Shown here: piece after piece, positions 1 to 12,629 of the stretch
Position numbering within the stretch: the stretch's first letter is position 1
Layout of the letters: each line of letters opens with the position of its first letter
Assembly (NCBI RefSeq): GCF_027744825.2
Contig: NC_071342.1
Span: 17,324,501 to 17,388,500, forward strand
Direction: 5' to 3'
Length of the DNA: 64,000 nt
Source: Synchiropus splendidus
Taxonomy: Eukaryota; Chordata; Actinopteri; Syngnathiformes; Callionymidae
The notes under the pieces: model-generated
What the model was told of the DNA's origin: nothing
The model's input: the letters and a program-made list of their open reading frames with translations, nothing else
The model's database searches: none
Translations under genes and position numbers: made by a program

Positions 1-32
1 TTGACACGTCCAATCTGTCTGTCAGTCTCAGC

Positions 33-655
33 CCTTCTTTTTCTTTCGGCTTCTCCCTTCACGGGTGGCCACAGCGTATCATCTTCCTCCATCTCACCCT
101 GTCCTCTGCTTCCTCTTCTCTCCGTCTGACAAACTTCATGTCCTCCTTCACCACGTCTTCCTACCACTGTACTGTCTCTCTCTCCTCTGTACATGTCCAA
201 ACCATCTCCATCTAGCCTCTCTGACTGTGTCTCCTAAACACCTGAGCACATGTGCTGTCCCTCGGATCCTATCCATCCTGCTCACTCCCAGAGAGAAGCT
301 CAGCATCTTCATCTCTGCTACCTCCAGCTCTGCCTCCTGTCTTTTCCTCAGTGCCACTGTTTCCAAACCATACAACATTGCTGGTCTCATCACCCTTTTA
401 GACACTTTCCCTTTCATCCTTGCCGACACCCTTTTGTCACACATCACACCCGACACTTTTCTCCAATGATTCCACCCTGCCTGCACCCGCTTCTTCACCT
501 CTCTCTCACACTCTCCATCGCCCTGGACAGTTGAGCCTAAGTACTTAAAATCCCCCACCTTCTTTATCTCTGCATCCTGTAACTTCACCTACCCACTTAG
601 CTCCCTCTCATTCACCCACGTGTATTCTGTCTTCATTCCTCTCCTCTCGTCCCTG
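33..655 (-). mobile_element. LINE 3' fragment (fish RTE/Expander-like non-LTR retrotransposon), 5'-truncated
   Basis: Read on the minus strand, this is the C-terminal part of a reverse transcriptase ORF. It contains the blocks DFKYLGSTVQ, RVQAGWNHWRKVSGVMCDKR, RPAMLYGLETVALRKRQEAE and RWFGHVQRR, and ends in an RWRKMIRCGHP-like stretch. A short 3' UTR with GGGAGAAGCCGAAAGAAAAAG follows at the low-coordinate end. The element is 5'-truncated near 655. The main frame breaks near 148, so it is dead. The same tail recurs at 2278 and 60578. The clade is assigned from memory of fish LINE tails and is less certain than the LINE call itself. Confidence 0.85.
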
Positions 656-2277
656 GGAGGGGTTCTTGGCCTTGCTTCCTACAAAAAGGTTCATACCAAT
701 TTATATGCTGGACTTAGCAGTCTGACCCCCAAATTCATAAACTGTCTTTTGGCAATAAATAAATAATAAATACACCACAAAATAGACCTTTTTTTTCTTC
801 AGTCATCAAATCCCACGTATTAATAGAGGAGCTCCACATCAAAATAAAAATATTCAACGTTTCTAAAAGTTTGGCTGCCTCCCTTCAACACGCCGTATAC
901 ACTGCACAACTGACTGACTACTGTCAGTCCCTTCCAGTTTCCAGTTAATGCAGTTTTTTAGGAAAAGCAACAGACGTTCTGCTGCCTCACAGATAAAAAC
1001 ACACCGCTGCATCTTTCAAGACAACAAGTTAACATGTTGGTGACTTGTAATTGTCTGTGATGTCGACAGTGACGGCTAGAATCCCCCTGCGACTTCCCCT
1101 GTGCAGCTGGGCTTGTGTTCAGTGTGAGCATGAATTCAGCGATATACATCCGCAGTTTGTCATTTTACCCCTCACATACATATTTTTCTCCCTCATTTTT
1201 CTCTGCCCTGCAGTAACCTCCGTCCTTCCTGCTGTTCCCACTCACTGTCCTCACACCTGCTCCACGTTGGCTTGTTATTCACCTTTCTGGCTGTCGTTTT
1301 TGACTCGCTGTCGCTGACAACACAAGTCGGTGTTTGTTGAAGTGGCTTCTTAAATGAATCCCACACACAAAGTGACGCGCTCATAAACTCTTTTGCTTTC
1401 AATGTGGCGACGCCGTTCTCTCAAACACAGCCAGAGCAGTGAGTCACGACAGCATCTGTGTTGTGCTTCATCAGTGAATTGTCTCTCTCCGCGTCTCCCC
1501 ACAGCTGCTCCCACTAACTTGGAATATTACACAGTGACTCAATCAACCGTGAACCCAGCTGGTTATAACTTTTTTTTTTTTTTTTATCAACAGCTGGCAA
1601 ATTACTTGCACTAGATACCCGACATGAAGAATTACACACAAAAAAACAACTGTTACTGTGTGTTTTTGTTGATTGTGTGATGGAGCGAGAATAATAACAG
1701 CTTGTTTGACTCATTATGGAGAGTTTGGCAACTTCACGTACAAGCTTCTTCCTTCGCTCTCACGCTTCGATATACGCAGTTAATATGTGCCTTTACTGAT
1801 GCGACATGATGAAGCTTTATAGCGATGAGTCACCTCTGAGGCGCCAACAACCACACTGGAAAGAGTCCAGCTGGACTAGTTTCTTGCCTTAAGTCCTCAA
1901 TGACATCAAGGCATCCACTGAAAACTGAACACTTTTCTTGGCTGATATAGTTGAAGAGCTTTTCAAGACACTGTGTAGGATGGATATGTGGGTGAATGGA
2001 CTCTAAAGCTCCCCCTGCAGATGCAGTTTGGGAAGTGTTCACATGCTAAAAGGAAACATGGACCTGGTATGTCTCCATATCTGATGCTACTAAAACCACA
2101 TGCTATCAGTTGACCATTAAAGCATCGGTTTTATTATCCAGTCGCGCCTATTCAGATGTATTGTTTGTTCATGTTTACATAAATAATAAGCAACACAGAT
2201 CACTCACCGTCGCTTGGAAGGCTCCAGAGCCCTATTTGAGAATCAGTTCTTTAGTCATAACATTTACGAGGTGGAAA
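656..2277. other. Non-coding stretch, no gene seen
   Basis: No open frame here has convincing splice sites or a recognisable domain. There is a T-run at about 1570-1586. The rest is unique-looking DNA of mixed composition. Confidence 0.5.
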
Positions 2278-2723
2278 TAGACATTCAAATTGGGAAAGTG
2301 CCCAAAAGGGTGTTGTATGGTTTTGGCAACAGTGGCACTGAGGAAAAGACAGGAGGCAGAGCTGGAGGTAGCAGAGAAGAAGATGCTGAGCTTCTCTCTG
2401 GGAGTGAGCAGGATGGATAGGATCCGAGGGACAGCACATGTGCTCAGGTGTTTAGGAGACACAGTCAGAGAGGCTAGATGGAGATGGTTTGGACATGTAC
2501 GGAGGAGAGAGAGAAGATGGTGAGGTTGGAACTGCCAGGCAGAAGGTGGAGAGGAAGACCAAAGAGGAGATTGATGGAGGTGGTGAAGGAGGACATGAGG
2601 TTTGTAGGTTTGAGAGAAGAGGAAGAAGAGGACAGGGTGAGATGGAGGAAGATGATCCGCTGTGGCCACCCCTGAAGGGAGAAGCCGAAAGGAAAAGAAG
2701 AAGAAGAAGTAGACATTCAAATT
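2278..2723 (+). mobile_element. LINE 3' fragment with target-site duplication
   Basis: This is a plus-strand copy of the LINE tail at 33-655. The frame starting near 2290 reads VALRKRQEAELEVAEKKMLS and then RWFGHVRRRERRW, and ends in a 3' UTR with CCCCTGAAGGGAGAAGCCG and a (GAA)n tail. The 14-bp sequence TAGACATTCAAATT occurs immediately before it (2278-2291) and immediately after the tail (2710-2723). This is a target-site duplication that defines one 5'-truncated insertion. A short internal deletion near 2317 removes residues present in the other copies. No function is expected. Confidence 0.9.
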
Positions 2724-3214
2724 ATTGTTTGTACATAGTAGTCGCTTAAGTCTGATCAATAACAACTACAGAACTAGAAGAGCACTCAGAGAGCACAGAC
2801 CTCTGCCAAGCAGCTTCTTTCCTTTCCATCCATGATCTATAGAGTAGATATTTTCAGTGAATTCAAATGAGGTCAAAACAACTATAGGTGGCAGTAGTAG
2901 TAGTAGTAGATCAGATAGACACAGGCAAACAGTTTTGGAAAAAATGAAAAAAAAAACATGTATTTTTTATGTATAGCATTCCAGGTAAGGTTGTGGATTG
3001 CGCTTCGCAGAGCATAGCACGTGTAGGAATGTGCCAGGTGGGCGATCACGGGTGAGGAGCACGAGGAAGGGGGTAATGGAAGCCTTCTTGACTGAAAAAT
3101 ATTGCATGTCAGTTACATGGCTCTCCGCCATAGTCATGGTAGCAAAGTTCTGACTAAAACACGTGGTAGTTTGATGGGCTTCAATCAATCGCAACTAACA
3201 CATTGTTACGCATA
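2724..3214. other. Non-coding stretch with a short (AGT)n run
   Basis: A short AGT triplet run lies near 2890-2908 and an A-run near 2948-2956. No gene is seen. Confidence 0.5.
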
Positions 3215-3372
3215 GAATGAAAGGTGCGCAACCCATGGCTTACCTCACCCTGAGCGCCGCCTTTTTTTAAACGTGTTGCTTTAACGCTGAAGGCTGCCTT
3301 TGTAATCAGTATGGGACGCAAAAGACAACTTTGCCAAAATCAACATATTACCTCATGAGAGTGAGGAAGGGT
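3215..3372. repeat. Half copy of the palindromic fold-back repeat
   Basis: The segment around 3285-3372 (AACGCTGAAGGCTGCCTTTG, GGGACGCAAAAGACAACTTT, AACATATTAC, GAGTGAGGA) matches the right half of the fold-back at 11469-11669. It also matches the ends of the element at 47097-47522. The left arm is absent. Confidence 0.65.
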
Positions 3373-4452
3373 TAGATATACGGTCAAATAACATTATAGG
3401 AAAATATTCTCACGGCGTGATAACAATTCTATTTTATGTCCTGATTTAAGATAAAACAAGATTGCAGTCATATATTGAGACACTTTCGCCTTTTCTACAG
3501 TATGTAATGCGGCCCTTTAGCAAATGTTATTGCTCAGCACAGCTCTAAATGATCTACTTTACAAAATGAAAGCTAGAACTAGCTCAGGAGCACCTTGTAT
3601 CATACACTCCTTATTCTTTATTGTAACATTATTGTAATATTGTGATAAAGTTCCAGTGATTAATTTCTCTCACAATGCTGTTTTGTGTCCATTCTTTTCC
3701 GAGAAAGAGCCGTTGTCACTTCGTGACTGACAATCCCGGCTTTCACTCTGCAGACAAGGCTGGTGCTGCAAGTGCCAATTACTATTATTACAGTTTTCAT
3801 TGTAGACGCTCGATGTTTTCTCCGTACTGCAGCAGTCCAACAAGCAAGACCCTTATTATCATTCTAACTGCTCATGCACAGCAGGGCCCTTTGAACGTCC
3901 CTGCCAAGAGTGTTTATGATGACCTTTTCGCTCACGTCCAAAGTCCGAAAAGCACTTGCTCAGGCTGGCGAAACATCGAGCTGAGATTAGTGATTTCCCC
4001 CAGCTTGCTGTCAGCAACTTAAAAAGAACTGTTAGGACTCACTATTCAGGCGTCCTCATTGATTTCCCACCCGATGTCTTCATGCCTGTCACAATATTGA
4101 TGGTGTGTTGGACGTGCGGCTGGAATCCGCTCGTGTCATTTCTCTTCTCTGAGGCTTGAAAGACAGTTCATGCAGAAAGTCTTTCATGACAGCCAAATCT
4201 CTCACAGCTAAGAGAGTTTTCTGCTCGCGAAGATGTTGGTGTGTTTTCCAGGACACAGGAAAGTCACAGTAATTTTCCAAAACACAGGAGATTTTGTCAA
4301 CAAGTCCATCACTGTTGCCACACACTTTCTTATCCTTGTATCTACTCAGATATACATTTAATTTTGTTGAAAAAATATTCTAGTCCAGTGAGTGACTAAC
4401 AGTTGTAACAAGATACTTTTAAAAAATTAATTCTATTTATTTATGGAATATA
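3373..4452. other. Non-coding stretch, no gene seen
   Basis: Open frames at 3675-4022 and 4089-4325 lack splice signals with matching partners and resemble no known domain. Confidence 0.45.
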
Positions 4453-5111
4453 CATTTATGCAGGGGTTGTTACCCTTTTAGATCTCGGGGCCCATTCAAT
4501 AGAACTGATTCATTGCTCTTGGTTTCATTTGTGCTCAACAACCATATTTAATCTATTTACACGTCAACAAACCAAAACCTTGTGAAATGGCATGAAACTA
4601 TATAGCAAAAATATTTATTTGTCATCAAATTTACAAAAGAAAAAAAAAAAAGAAAAAAATACACTTGATGCAAACTGTTGAGAAATGAGGAAAAACTGAA
4701 TAAAATTCTGAATAAAATACATATAATAAACCCATGTCTAAATAGCATAAAATAAAAATAACGTATTTTACTTAAACTCCAAAGAGGTGTCACCATAAAT
4801 GTTAATTCATTTTCCAAACTGTTTCAACAGGTGTTTTCATCAACAGTGTTTACTGTTGGGGTGTGCCATCACTTTCTCTATCATTTTTTCTTTTTAAGAA
4901 CGTCTCCATAGTTGTTACCTATCACAGATTTGCAGCTGTCAAGTCAATTCAGTGTCACACTACTACCACCATATGTGGCTAATGTATTAGAACTTAGCGT
5001 CTCGCGGCCCTCACAGCCCAAACGGTGTCAAACTAAAAAGTTTCTAGCGACCCTCTAGGGGGCGCCCAACCATGGGCCCTGGGCCTATGGTTAAGAATCA
5101 CTGCATTATTT
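4453..5111. mobile_element. Non-autonomous hAT-like DNA transposon
   Basis: The left end is CAGGGGTTGTTACCCTTTTA, leading into GGGGCCCA. The right end, read in reverse, is CAGTGATTCTTAACCATAGG, leading into GGGCCCA. These are diverged terminal inverted repeats of the CAGTGGTTCTTAACC type that is common in vertebrate hAT elements. The flanking 8-mers CATTTATG (4453-4460) and CATTATTT (5104-5111) look like a decayed 8-bp target duplication. The interior of about 640 bp has no transposase frame, so it is non-autonomous. Confidence 0.7.
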
Positions 5112-8026
5112 TTTATATTTTTGTCACATCTTCGCTTGGTAGAACGGGAAAGTAAAGAAGAGCACGCTTGTTAAAGTGCAATATGACAATAGCTTGGCAC
5201 AGTTCATCTAAGAAACAACAAAACACTCATATGAACTCAATGCCAAAGCGCTCAACAGCAAAGTTCTGAACAGAAACAACCGAAACTACAGAATGAAAAG
5301 TGCCACACCAGTGCAGCTACTGTACCCATGGGTAGGAAAACTAGCACCAACCAAAATGAGAGTATGAAAGGTTACAACTGAGGAGGAAGCCACATCCGCT
5401 GTGACATTTGAAACACACGAAACCAGTGAAAACCATAAGAATCACAAAGTAATGAAGAAAATAGCCACCTCAGACTAGGGAGCTAAACGCACCATGAAAA
5501 AAAACTTAAATTGGACAAGAAAAAATGGGTCATGGAGGCATCAAAAAAATATATATATATAATCACATATAGGAAGTGAAATCATTTCCTGAGATCAATG
5601 GCCACTGGCCCCGCCATGACTCTGAATCAGTCTTAAGAACATGCTTCACATGGCCAACAGGGAAAGTCAAAGGCAGCAAAATTATAATTCACGCCTCCTT
5701 GCCTCAGCCTGGCCGTCATAATGAAGCTAAAAATGGACTTAACGGCGGGTTTGGCGTCCCACCAGAGAATAGAAAGGCTGTAAAATGCCTGGCGTCCCGC
5801 GGTAATGACCGAATGGGGAGCGTAAACGGTGGGTCATGAGCGTCACTCGGATTGCCTTCCTGTCACGCTGGTGTCAAAATGGATGTTCATTTTCCTTACA
5901 AAAGCAGCTGAATGCTTCCACTCACGCGGGTCAGATTTGTGTGTGCTGCTGACATCAGTGTCATTACGTCCCGGCGATGTTGTATTGCAGCCCCTTCCTG
6001 AAAGACATTCATGTTTTCTGAGGGGAGACGGGCTGTAAATCAATGGAGCTGTTGAAAGGTTTATATTTCTTTGTTAGTGATATTTCTATTGACCTTGGGG
6101 AGACTTTTTCCAAACCATGTTTTCTTCACGATCAGTCAAGCGTGAATCTATTGCTTTTGTCTGCGGCGCTCTAGTGGCAGTAGGTGTCTGACCTGTCATC
6201 AAAAATGCTTTATCTGGACCATGAGTGTCGTCGAGTTAATGGTCTCACGACAAATGACTCGTCAGCTATTGCTGCGACCTGTCATAGTTCAAGTTAGAGG
6301 CTTTTAAAAGCGGGGATTTTTGTCAATCTTGTGCCATGTGCAGTTAGCAAAGGTGCTAGAATGTGTAACACTGAGCTTATTCAGTTCAGCTCTCTTTTGT
6401 GTATGAGAAAAAGTTCATTTTCTTTGTTAAATTCTAGTGTTTGTCAGTATGACAAAGCAGCAAGTGAACAAACAAATAATAAAAGTGACCACAGATCCTA
6501 ATGTTCTTAATACTTAGCATAGCATTTAGCTTTTTTCTGGTGGCGGTTTAGTCATGTCTTTATCTGAACACTATTTTGTATTTTGTACGTTGTTTTTCAC
6601 TGATGTTGTTTCTTGGAACAACACGGTTAAATATCAGTATAGCAGGTGAAAAGCCAATGAGATTTTTGTGCAGCAAAACACTTCTACTGTGATATTAAAT
6701 GCTGACTCCAGAGTAAGTTTGGAAGTCTTTATTTAGCGCTCATTTTTAAGGCGGCACCTTCTCTCTTTATGGTAGCTCCTTGTCTGTGAGCGGAGTAAAA
6801 ATAACTTCATGGAATGAAGACAGAACATTGTGCGTAGTAGGTGGTGTACAGTACCTAAACAATAATATTTGGTTTAATATTTATTGAGGTTGAAGGATAG
6901 CTTTATTCCATTTTTTTTTTCATTCAAATAATTGTATTTTAGATCTTTTTTTTTTTGAGCAGCAATGCATGAACAATAAACATAAATGCACCACTGTTTT
7001 TTTTGTTTGTTTTTGTTTAATATCCCCTACATTATTGTATTTATTTCATATTTTTGGGGAAGAAATCTGAGATTCCAGGTCTCAGCAGAGAACAGAGTAT
7101 GGATCATCCAGTCATATTTCATCCAGTATTTCTGAGCAAAGGACGTTGTTCATTGGGGCGGTAAGTTTGTATTCCCGGCCCAGTATGAAACTGTCTTCTT
7201 TAAATTGGTGCCCAAATTATTCCCGAAGCTTGAGTTCTGGTAAAGTGACCTCGTAGCCCATGTTTCTCAAAACCTGATGATTTATTTAAGAGCTGTATGA
7301 TAATGATGCGAGGACAGTTTGGGTTACTGGAGTAGAACAGAGGAGGATTTTTGAAGGAGGGACCAGAAAATTCAGCTTCATGTCACTCATGCATTTATAT
7401 CCATGCATCACAGCAGTGAGAGTGCAGTGTGGCCATAGAAATGGCAGCCCGTTTATGAATTAATAAGCCCAATTTCATATTAATATTCATCATCTACAAA
7501 CATAAAAATATGTTTTTTTTAATATTTGCACACTCTTGTATATTAGCTATTTTACTAGTGTTAAAATATTCAGGTGTGGCACTTAAAATCGAAACCCATC
7601 TCAACGCTACAGTGCTTAAAATGTGCTCCGTCAACAATTTCCCTGTTTGATGGAGTGTGGAATGAAATGAATGTTTTCTGCTCTGACAAGCATCCAGCGC
7701 TGACATTTATTGATTTCACCCGTTTAATCCATTCAATATAAATAATACCTCTCTGCTCTGCCAGGGAAACCGCTGTTATTGAGGAACATCTGCTCTCGAT
7801 TCTTACAGCACAGCTATTACTTTTGGAATTTGAATTTAGCTTCAAGGAACGGCAATTGCTTTTAAGATCTACCGGCAGTATGTCTCTATTGTTTCTCCAT
7901 TCACATTCATAAAGAGGCTGCTAATAAAATAGGACGGAGCTTATGAGTAAGAGATAGAGAGTTTGTTGCTGCGTTTCATTTGGTATTGTTTACACTATTA
8001 GTGATTTGTTTGTTTGTTTTGTGCTT

Positions 8027-8028
<2 letters not shown>
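5112..8028. other. Non-coding stretch with a candidate conserved block
   Basis: No gene is seen. The block at about 5570-6050 is GC-richer, non-repetitive and contains AATTATAA homeodomain-like cores. The block at about 7380-7900 is similar in texture. Both are only candidates for conserved regulatory DNA; I cannot test conservation here. Confidence 0.3.

Positions 8029-8095
<67 letters not shown>
8029..8095. repeat. (TA)n microsatellite
   Basis: This is an uninterrupted TA run of about 67 bp. The open frames that read as alternating Tyr-Ile across it are artefacts of the repeat. Confidence 0.99.
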
Positions 8096-8097
<2 letters not shown>

Positions 8098-9696
8098 TGA
8101 TGGTGGTATGTTGGAATATCAAAGACGGCATGATCATACAGGGTTTTTACCGTAAACTTTTGGAATTCTCGATGTTTCTGATCCCATAACAGTTTGCGAC
8201 TTTCAATAAAGAAAAGGATTTCAAGTTCCACGGCACACGCTTCAGTTTGGTTTTTCCTTTTTGATTCCTGTCGGAGAGAGGCTCGGGGAAAATATTCATA
8301 CAGATGTAGTGTTGACCAAAAAGAACGAAAAAGCAAAGACTCAAGACAAAGGAGGAACAAGTCAGAAATGGGACACAGTCCACTACAAGAACCAGGTCGC
8401 AAGCTGTTGGAGTTACTGGATTACTCTGGAATTTCTGGGGGTTTTATTCAACAACTTTGAAATAAATGATCTTTTTCATCCATCCCATCTTTCCAAAAGT
8501 GACATTCATCCATTCTCTTATGCGTAGCCGAGGTTGGGACGCAGTGACTGAGACAAAACAAAGAGGTATAGACTTCCCTCACTCCAGAAATCTCCTGGCT
8601 CCTACAAGGTCAAGTGAGAGACATAATCTCTCCGTCGTGTCCAGGATTTGCCCCAGGTCCTCCTTCCAGACGGAGATGCTAGGACACTGTACTCACGAAT
8701 CGTCACTTCATACCTTTTTAGCCTGAAATGCTGATGATTTGAAACGGTCATCGAAAACACTTTTCACGCTCACTGAATCTCAAATCGAGGCTGATGGAGG
8801 TGAAGCGTTTATTCTGATTGGGTTGCTGCTTTTCTTCGCTGAAGTGACATTGAGATGTTTCTGGTTGAACTCCCCAAAACACGTAATCCTCTTTAACTCA
8901 TTTTTGCTGTCATCGTGCCTGATTTGCCGGACAGAATAATGAGAGCATGTTAGTTCGTCTCCTGTGCGTGGAACTTATGAAACGGCAGATGTTCGTTTTG
9001 TTGCGAGAGTTTCTGAGGATGGATAATGTGGCTACAGTGGCTTGCACAAACTTCCTGTGGAGTTAACGGGTTTATATTTAACATTGTCAGTGTTTCTAGC
9101 GAGGTTTTTGTTGCCTGCATCATCTGTGAACTGTTACGTTTTTTTAAATAACAGAATTTTTAAGGTGACCAAATCTGATCTTACAATGTCACTTAAAAAT
9201 GATACTGGACTTTTCTGCTCGGTATAAAGTACAATAGTAACTGATGCAGAAATCAAAGAAAATTGTGATCAGAAATTCACAAATATTTTCGTAGGGTCTC
9301 AAAAATAAGACAACAAACTTTACACTGTAATAGTTATTTATGTTCCGCTTTATCATTATCAACCAACGGCATCCACAGTTCAGATGGGATTCCCATTTTC
9401 GCAGATTGGAACACCCCTTTTCCTGGTTTGTACATGCCGGTTACGTCCTGGGTTCGGGCTAAACATAAGGTTAGATTATACCAACATCATCTCTGAATGA
9501 ATTCTTGTCCTATTTAATCCCAAAAGGGGAAATTAAATTGTACTTACTAAGCCTTGCAAGACCCTCTGTAGTTGGTCCCGAGCCATTGCTAGAAACTTCT
9601 CCGCAATTCTACAGTGTCTGGGGCTGCAACCAGTTTCCCTTATGCAGCGACAAAACATTCAGGGTTTGTTGACTTTCGTTGTTCGGTAGGTATCAG
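8096..9696. other. Non-coding stretch, no gene seen
   Basis: Several frames of 60-88 codons occur, but none carries a domain or a paired set of splice sites. Confidence 0.45.
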
Positions 9697-9988
9697 ATAG
9701 TGATGGGTAGATGAGGTTTCATGACACAGTGTCCTCCTTTTCAGAGGCCACCAGATGGCACTGTCGGCTGCCAAATGTTTGCACTTGGACAACTAGACCA
9801 GCAGACTTAAGAACTCCTTTGTACACCACGCCATCGTACTCTACAACTCCTCACTTGGGGGGAGGAAGTAGTAGGGTACACTACGCTTTACCACATAGTA
9901 ATGGACACCTGCTTTTACAACGTGCAATACCCATCTCAATGTGCAATAACCCTTTTTAATCTAGTTTAATTTTTAACTTTTTATTTAT

Positions 9989-10039
<51 letters not shown>

Positions 10040-10366
10040 TCTTATTTTATTTTCAATTGTATTTTTACTTCCAGGTTATTAGTATTATTATTTTTATTTC
10101 ATTTGTATTTCTTTTTTATTCTCTGTGTGATGCTCTTCCTAACTGCATGCCCTTTCTTGCCTCTATTGTTACTGGAAACGTAAATTTCCTGGAGGGAGTC
10201 ATCCCAAAGGGATCAATAAAGTCAAGTCTAAGTCTAAGTCTAACTAATTCAATAAAACCTCATATCATGTCTAAACCAATAGCGCCATCTAGCGGCCTCT
10301 GAAAATTAGGTCACTGTTTCATGAACCCTGCAATACTGTTTCTTGATACCTCATCTGCCCATGACT
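9697..10366. mobile_element. TIR element (hAT-like) carrying a nested LINE tail
   Basis: The left end reads AGTGATGGGTAGATGAGG, then GACACAGTG, and further in CAGAGGCCACCAGATGGCAC. The right end in reverse complement reads AGTCATGGGCAGATGAGG, then a CAGT block, and further in CAGAGGCCGCTAGATGGCGC. The two ends are therefore long diverged terminal inverted repeats in matching order. Between them lies material that looks like a LINE 3' UTR. No clear target duplication is visible. Confidence 0.65.
9880..10237 (+). mobile_element. LINE 3' UTR fragment (L2-like)
   Basis: The stretch has the usual features of fish L2-type 3' ends: repeated GTGCAATA motifs, an AT-rich tract that includes (TA)n at 9995-10026, and TTTCCTGGAGGGAGTC. 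It finishes with GGGATCAATAAAGTCAAG and short tandem AAGTCT units. It lies inside the inverted-repeat element at 9697-10366. Confidence 0.5.
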
Positions 10367-11468
10367 AGAAAAAAAAAAAAAAAGAGATGATAAATGTTGA
10401 GGTCCTGAAGCAAGTTCTCTAGTTCAATGGCAAAGTCCTCACAAAGAATAGACTGTGATAACCCGTGTTGGCGATGAGGTTGATAAATCCATTCCATGTT
10501 TAAGTGTTTATTCACAATAACAAATACCGGCTTCCACGCTGGGGAGCCAGAAACACAATCTATGGCTGCATGCTGTACTTTACTCACTTGCAAATGGTAA
10601 AGTCTTCAGTTCTCCACAACAGTCAGGGACACGTTGACAGAAGAGACTTTGTGAGAGCTCTCTGCTGTGGAAGATTAATGCTGTCCTTCACACCAGCAGC
10701 CACCAGGAACTACAGAAGCCAAGGCTGTTATGGTTCATCAAGAGCTTTGTTATTCCTCAGACACGTTTCTGTATCTGTAGCCAATGAAACAAAGAAAGTG
10801 TCACACCGTCTTTCAGCAAGCGTTGTAGCTCCTCAGATTTATTCATGTCCGATCGTGACAATCGGACCATGTGTTAATTGGAGACGAACACAGAGGAAGA
10901 AAGCACGTGTCAAAACACCACAGTCACACAGTATTTTTTTTCACAAACTAGACACGAAATCTGGGTGCTAACTAGCGAGTCTTTGTCTTCTGCTTATCTT
11001 ATTTATTCCATTGTGGTTCTGAGTATATACCATGGTGAAGCTGAAAGGAGGACTGCAGAAGCATAAAGGGCGCTTGGCAGTGACCATAAATAGTGGAAAA
11101 GTGGAAGTGAAAGAGGTCAATCTACTTAGCACTAATAGGGACCCAACATGAATTGATGGACAGAGAGTGAAGGGTGGCCTGTGTGGTCCGGTTCATCGGC
11201 TTAAATTGCAGGAGAGGTTGAGGAAGGTCCTGATTGGAAAGCCTGTCCACTGCTTGAGCCGCAGCCTTAATGAATGACCGTCTGTTTTATCGTCACAAGC
11301 CTAGTGGTGGTTGGCCTCTTCGGTTCCGAGCAATAATGCTCTGCAGAGTCCAGTACGTTTCCTTTCGAAACAAGGTGGTACTCTGACTGTTGTGAGGGGC
11401 TGTTGAGGCAAAAGAAGGGACGAAGAAAAGGAGCCTCAGGGTTATTGGAAAACCAACAACTCCTAATT
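10367..11468. other. Non-coding stretch, no gene seen
   Basis: A plus-strand frame of 155 codons (10504-10971) has no recognisable domain or splice context and reads like a chance frame. Confidence 0.4.
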
Positions 11469-11669
11469 GCCATGGCGTCATATGTTGACGTTGGGAAAGT
11501 TGTCTTTTGCGTCCTATACTGGCGAGTGACGGCTTACCTAACCCCAACTCTGTCTTTTCTTTACGTGTTCTGCCGACAATGTGTCAACACGCAACGCTGA
11601 AAGCTGCCTTTGTTGTCAGTATGTGATGCAAAAGTCCACTTTCCCAATGTCAATATATTACACCATGGC
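11469..11669. repeat. Palindromic fold-back (MITE-like) element, both arms present
   Basis: The left arm (CCATGGCGTCATATGTTGAC, then GTTGGGAAAGT, then TTTTGCGTCCTATACTGGCG) is the near-reverse complement of the right arm. That arm, read in reverse, is CCATGGTGTAATATATTGAC, then ATTGGGAAAGT, then TTTTGCATCACATACTGAC. The arms are about 57 bp each with roughly a dozen mismatches and enclose about 85 bp. Related copies lie at 3215, 47097 and 51436. Confidence 0.8.
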
Positions 11670-12629
11670 AGTGAGGATGGGTCGTAGGAAAACTTACAGT
11701 ATTAAATAAATAAAGAGTCATTCAGGGGAAAAGTTCAGTTCTTAAAAAAAACATTTTCAAGTACGATCGGAAGACATTAAGAAAAATATATGGGAAAACA
11801 AATCTGTATTTAAAAAAGTAAAAAAAAAAAACCCACAATAATAAAAAAGATCAAAATAAAGAGAATATTTAAATTTAAATGTAAATAAATAAAAAGAGAA
11901 TCAAAAGTATACATGATTTGACATGGTTTCAATTGTTAAAAGGGGAACTCAAAAGGTAAACAAAAGAAATTTTATTTCATAAATTCTTTGTGAAAATATG
12001 GCCCTAAATTGTTTCAATTGTGATCTCCTATTCAATCCGATCTGGACAGAGAGCCACATGCCGCACTTTGCCACAGTGTGCTTTAGAACTCCCATCATCT
12101 GAGTCATCTGTTGGAGTCAAACTCCCCACAAGCATCAATTGCTTTTATTTGTTTTTCTTTCTCAAACCACTTACATGGAAAAAAAAAAAAATGTTGCAAC
12201 TTACCGCTGTTGCCATCCCCTTCAATAGATTGTTTCCCACTGACTTTACAAGAGCCATTTTCAAGACACTGATATCACGTAATCACCAAGCGGAGACAAG
12301 ACTCTCCATTTCTCCGCAGCGATGAGAGATAGAAACGATAGCGGATGCAGTGGGAGGGAAAGGCCAGCTCCAGCCTGTGGGCTCGCTCATGCCTTCTACA
12401 AATAGCGCTGCGCTGATCAACACAAACACGGAAGAGATAAATGTGCAGCAAAATTGTTCCTCACAGAGACTCTCCACAGCACAGTGTTCATCGGTTGAAC
12501 ACTCCAACCTGCATCCTTGTGGCTCAGTGGCGTCCTGGCTGATGCCGTCACCTTGAATGACTCCATTCAAACATCGAACAAGGAGAAAAGGAGTGTGTTT
12601 TTTTGAGTCAGCTGTTGTCCTCTCTTCAC
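11670..12629. other. AT-rich non-coding stretch
   Basis: It is A-rich between 11700 and 12000, with an A-run at about 12179-12191. No gene is seen. Confidence 0.5.

Noticed and set aside
2232..2765. Minus-strand frame of 177 codons
   Set aside because: Antisense of the LINE tail at 2278-2723.
7980..8402. Open frames with long alternating Tyr-Ile runs
   Set aside because: They are translations of (TA)n microsatellites, as also at 26078, 26395, 36842 and 63546.
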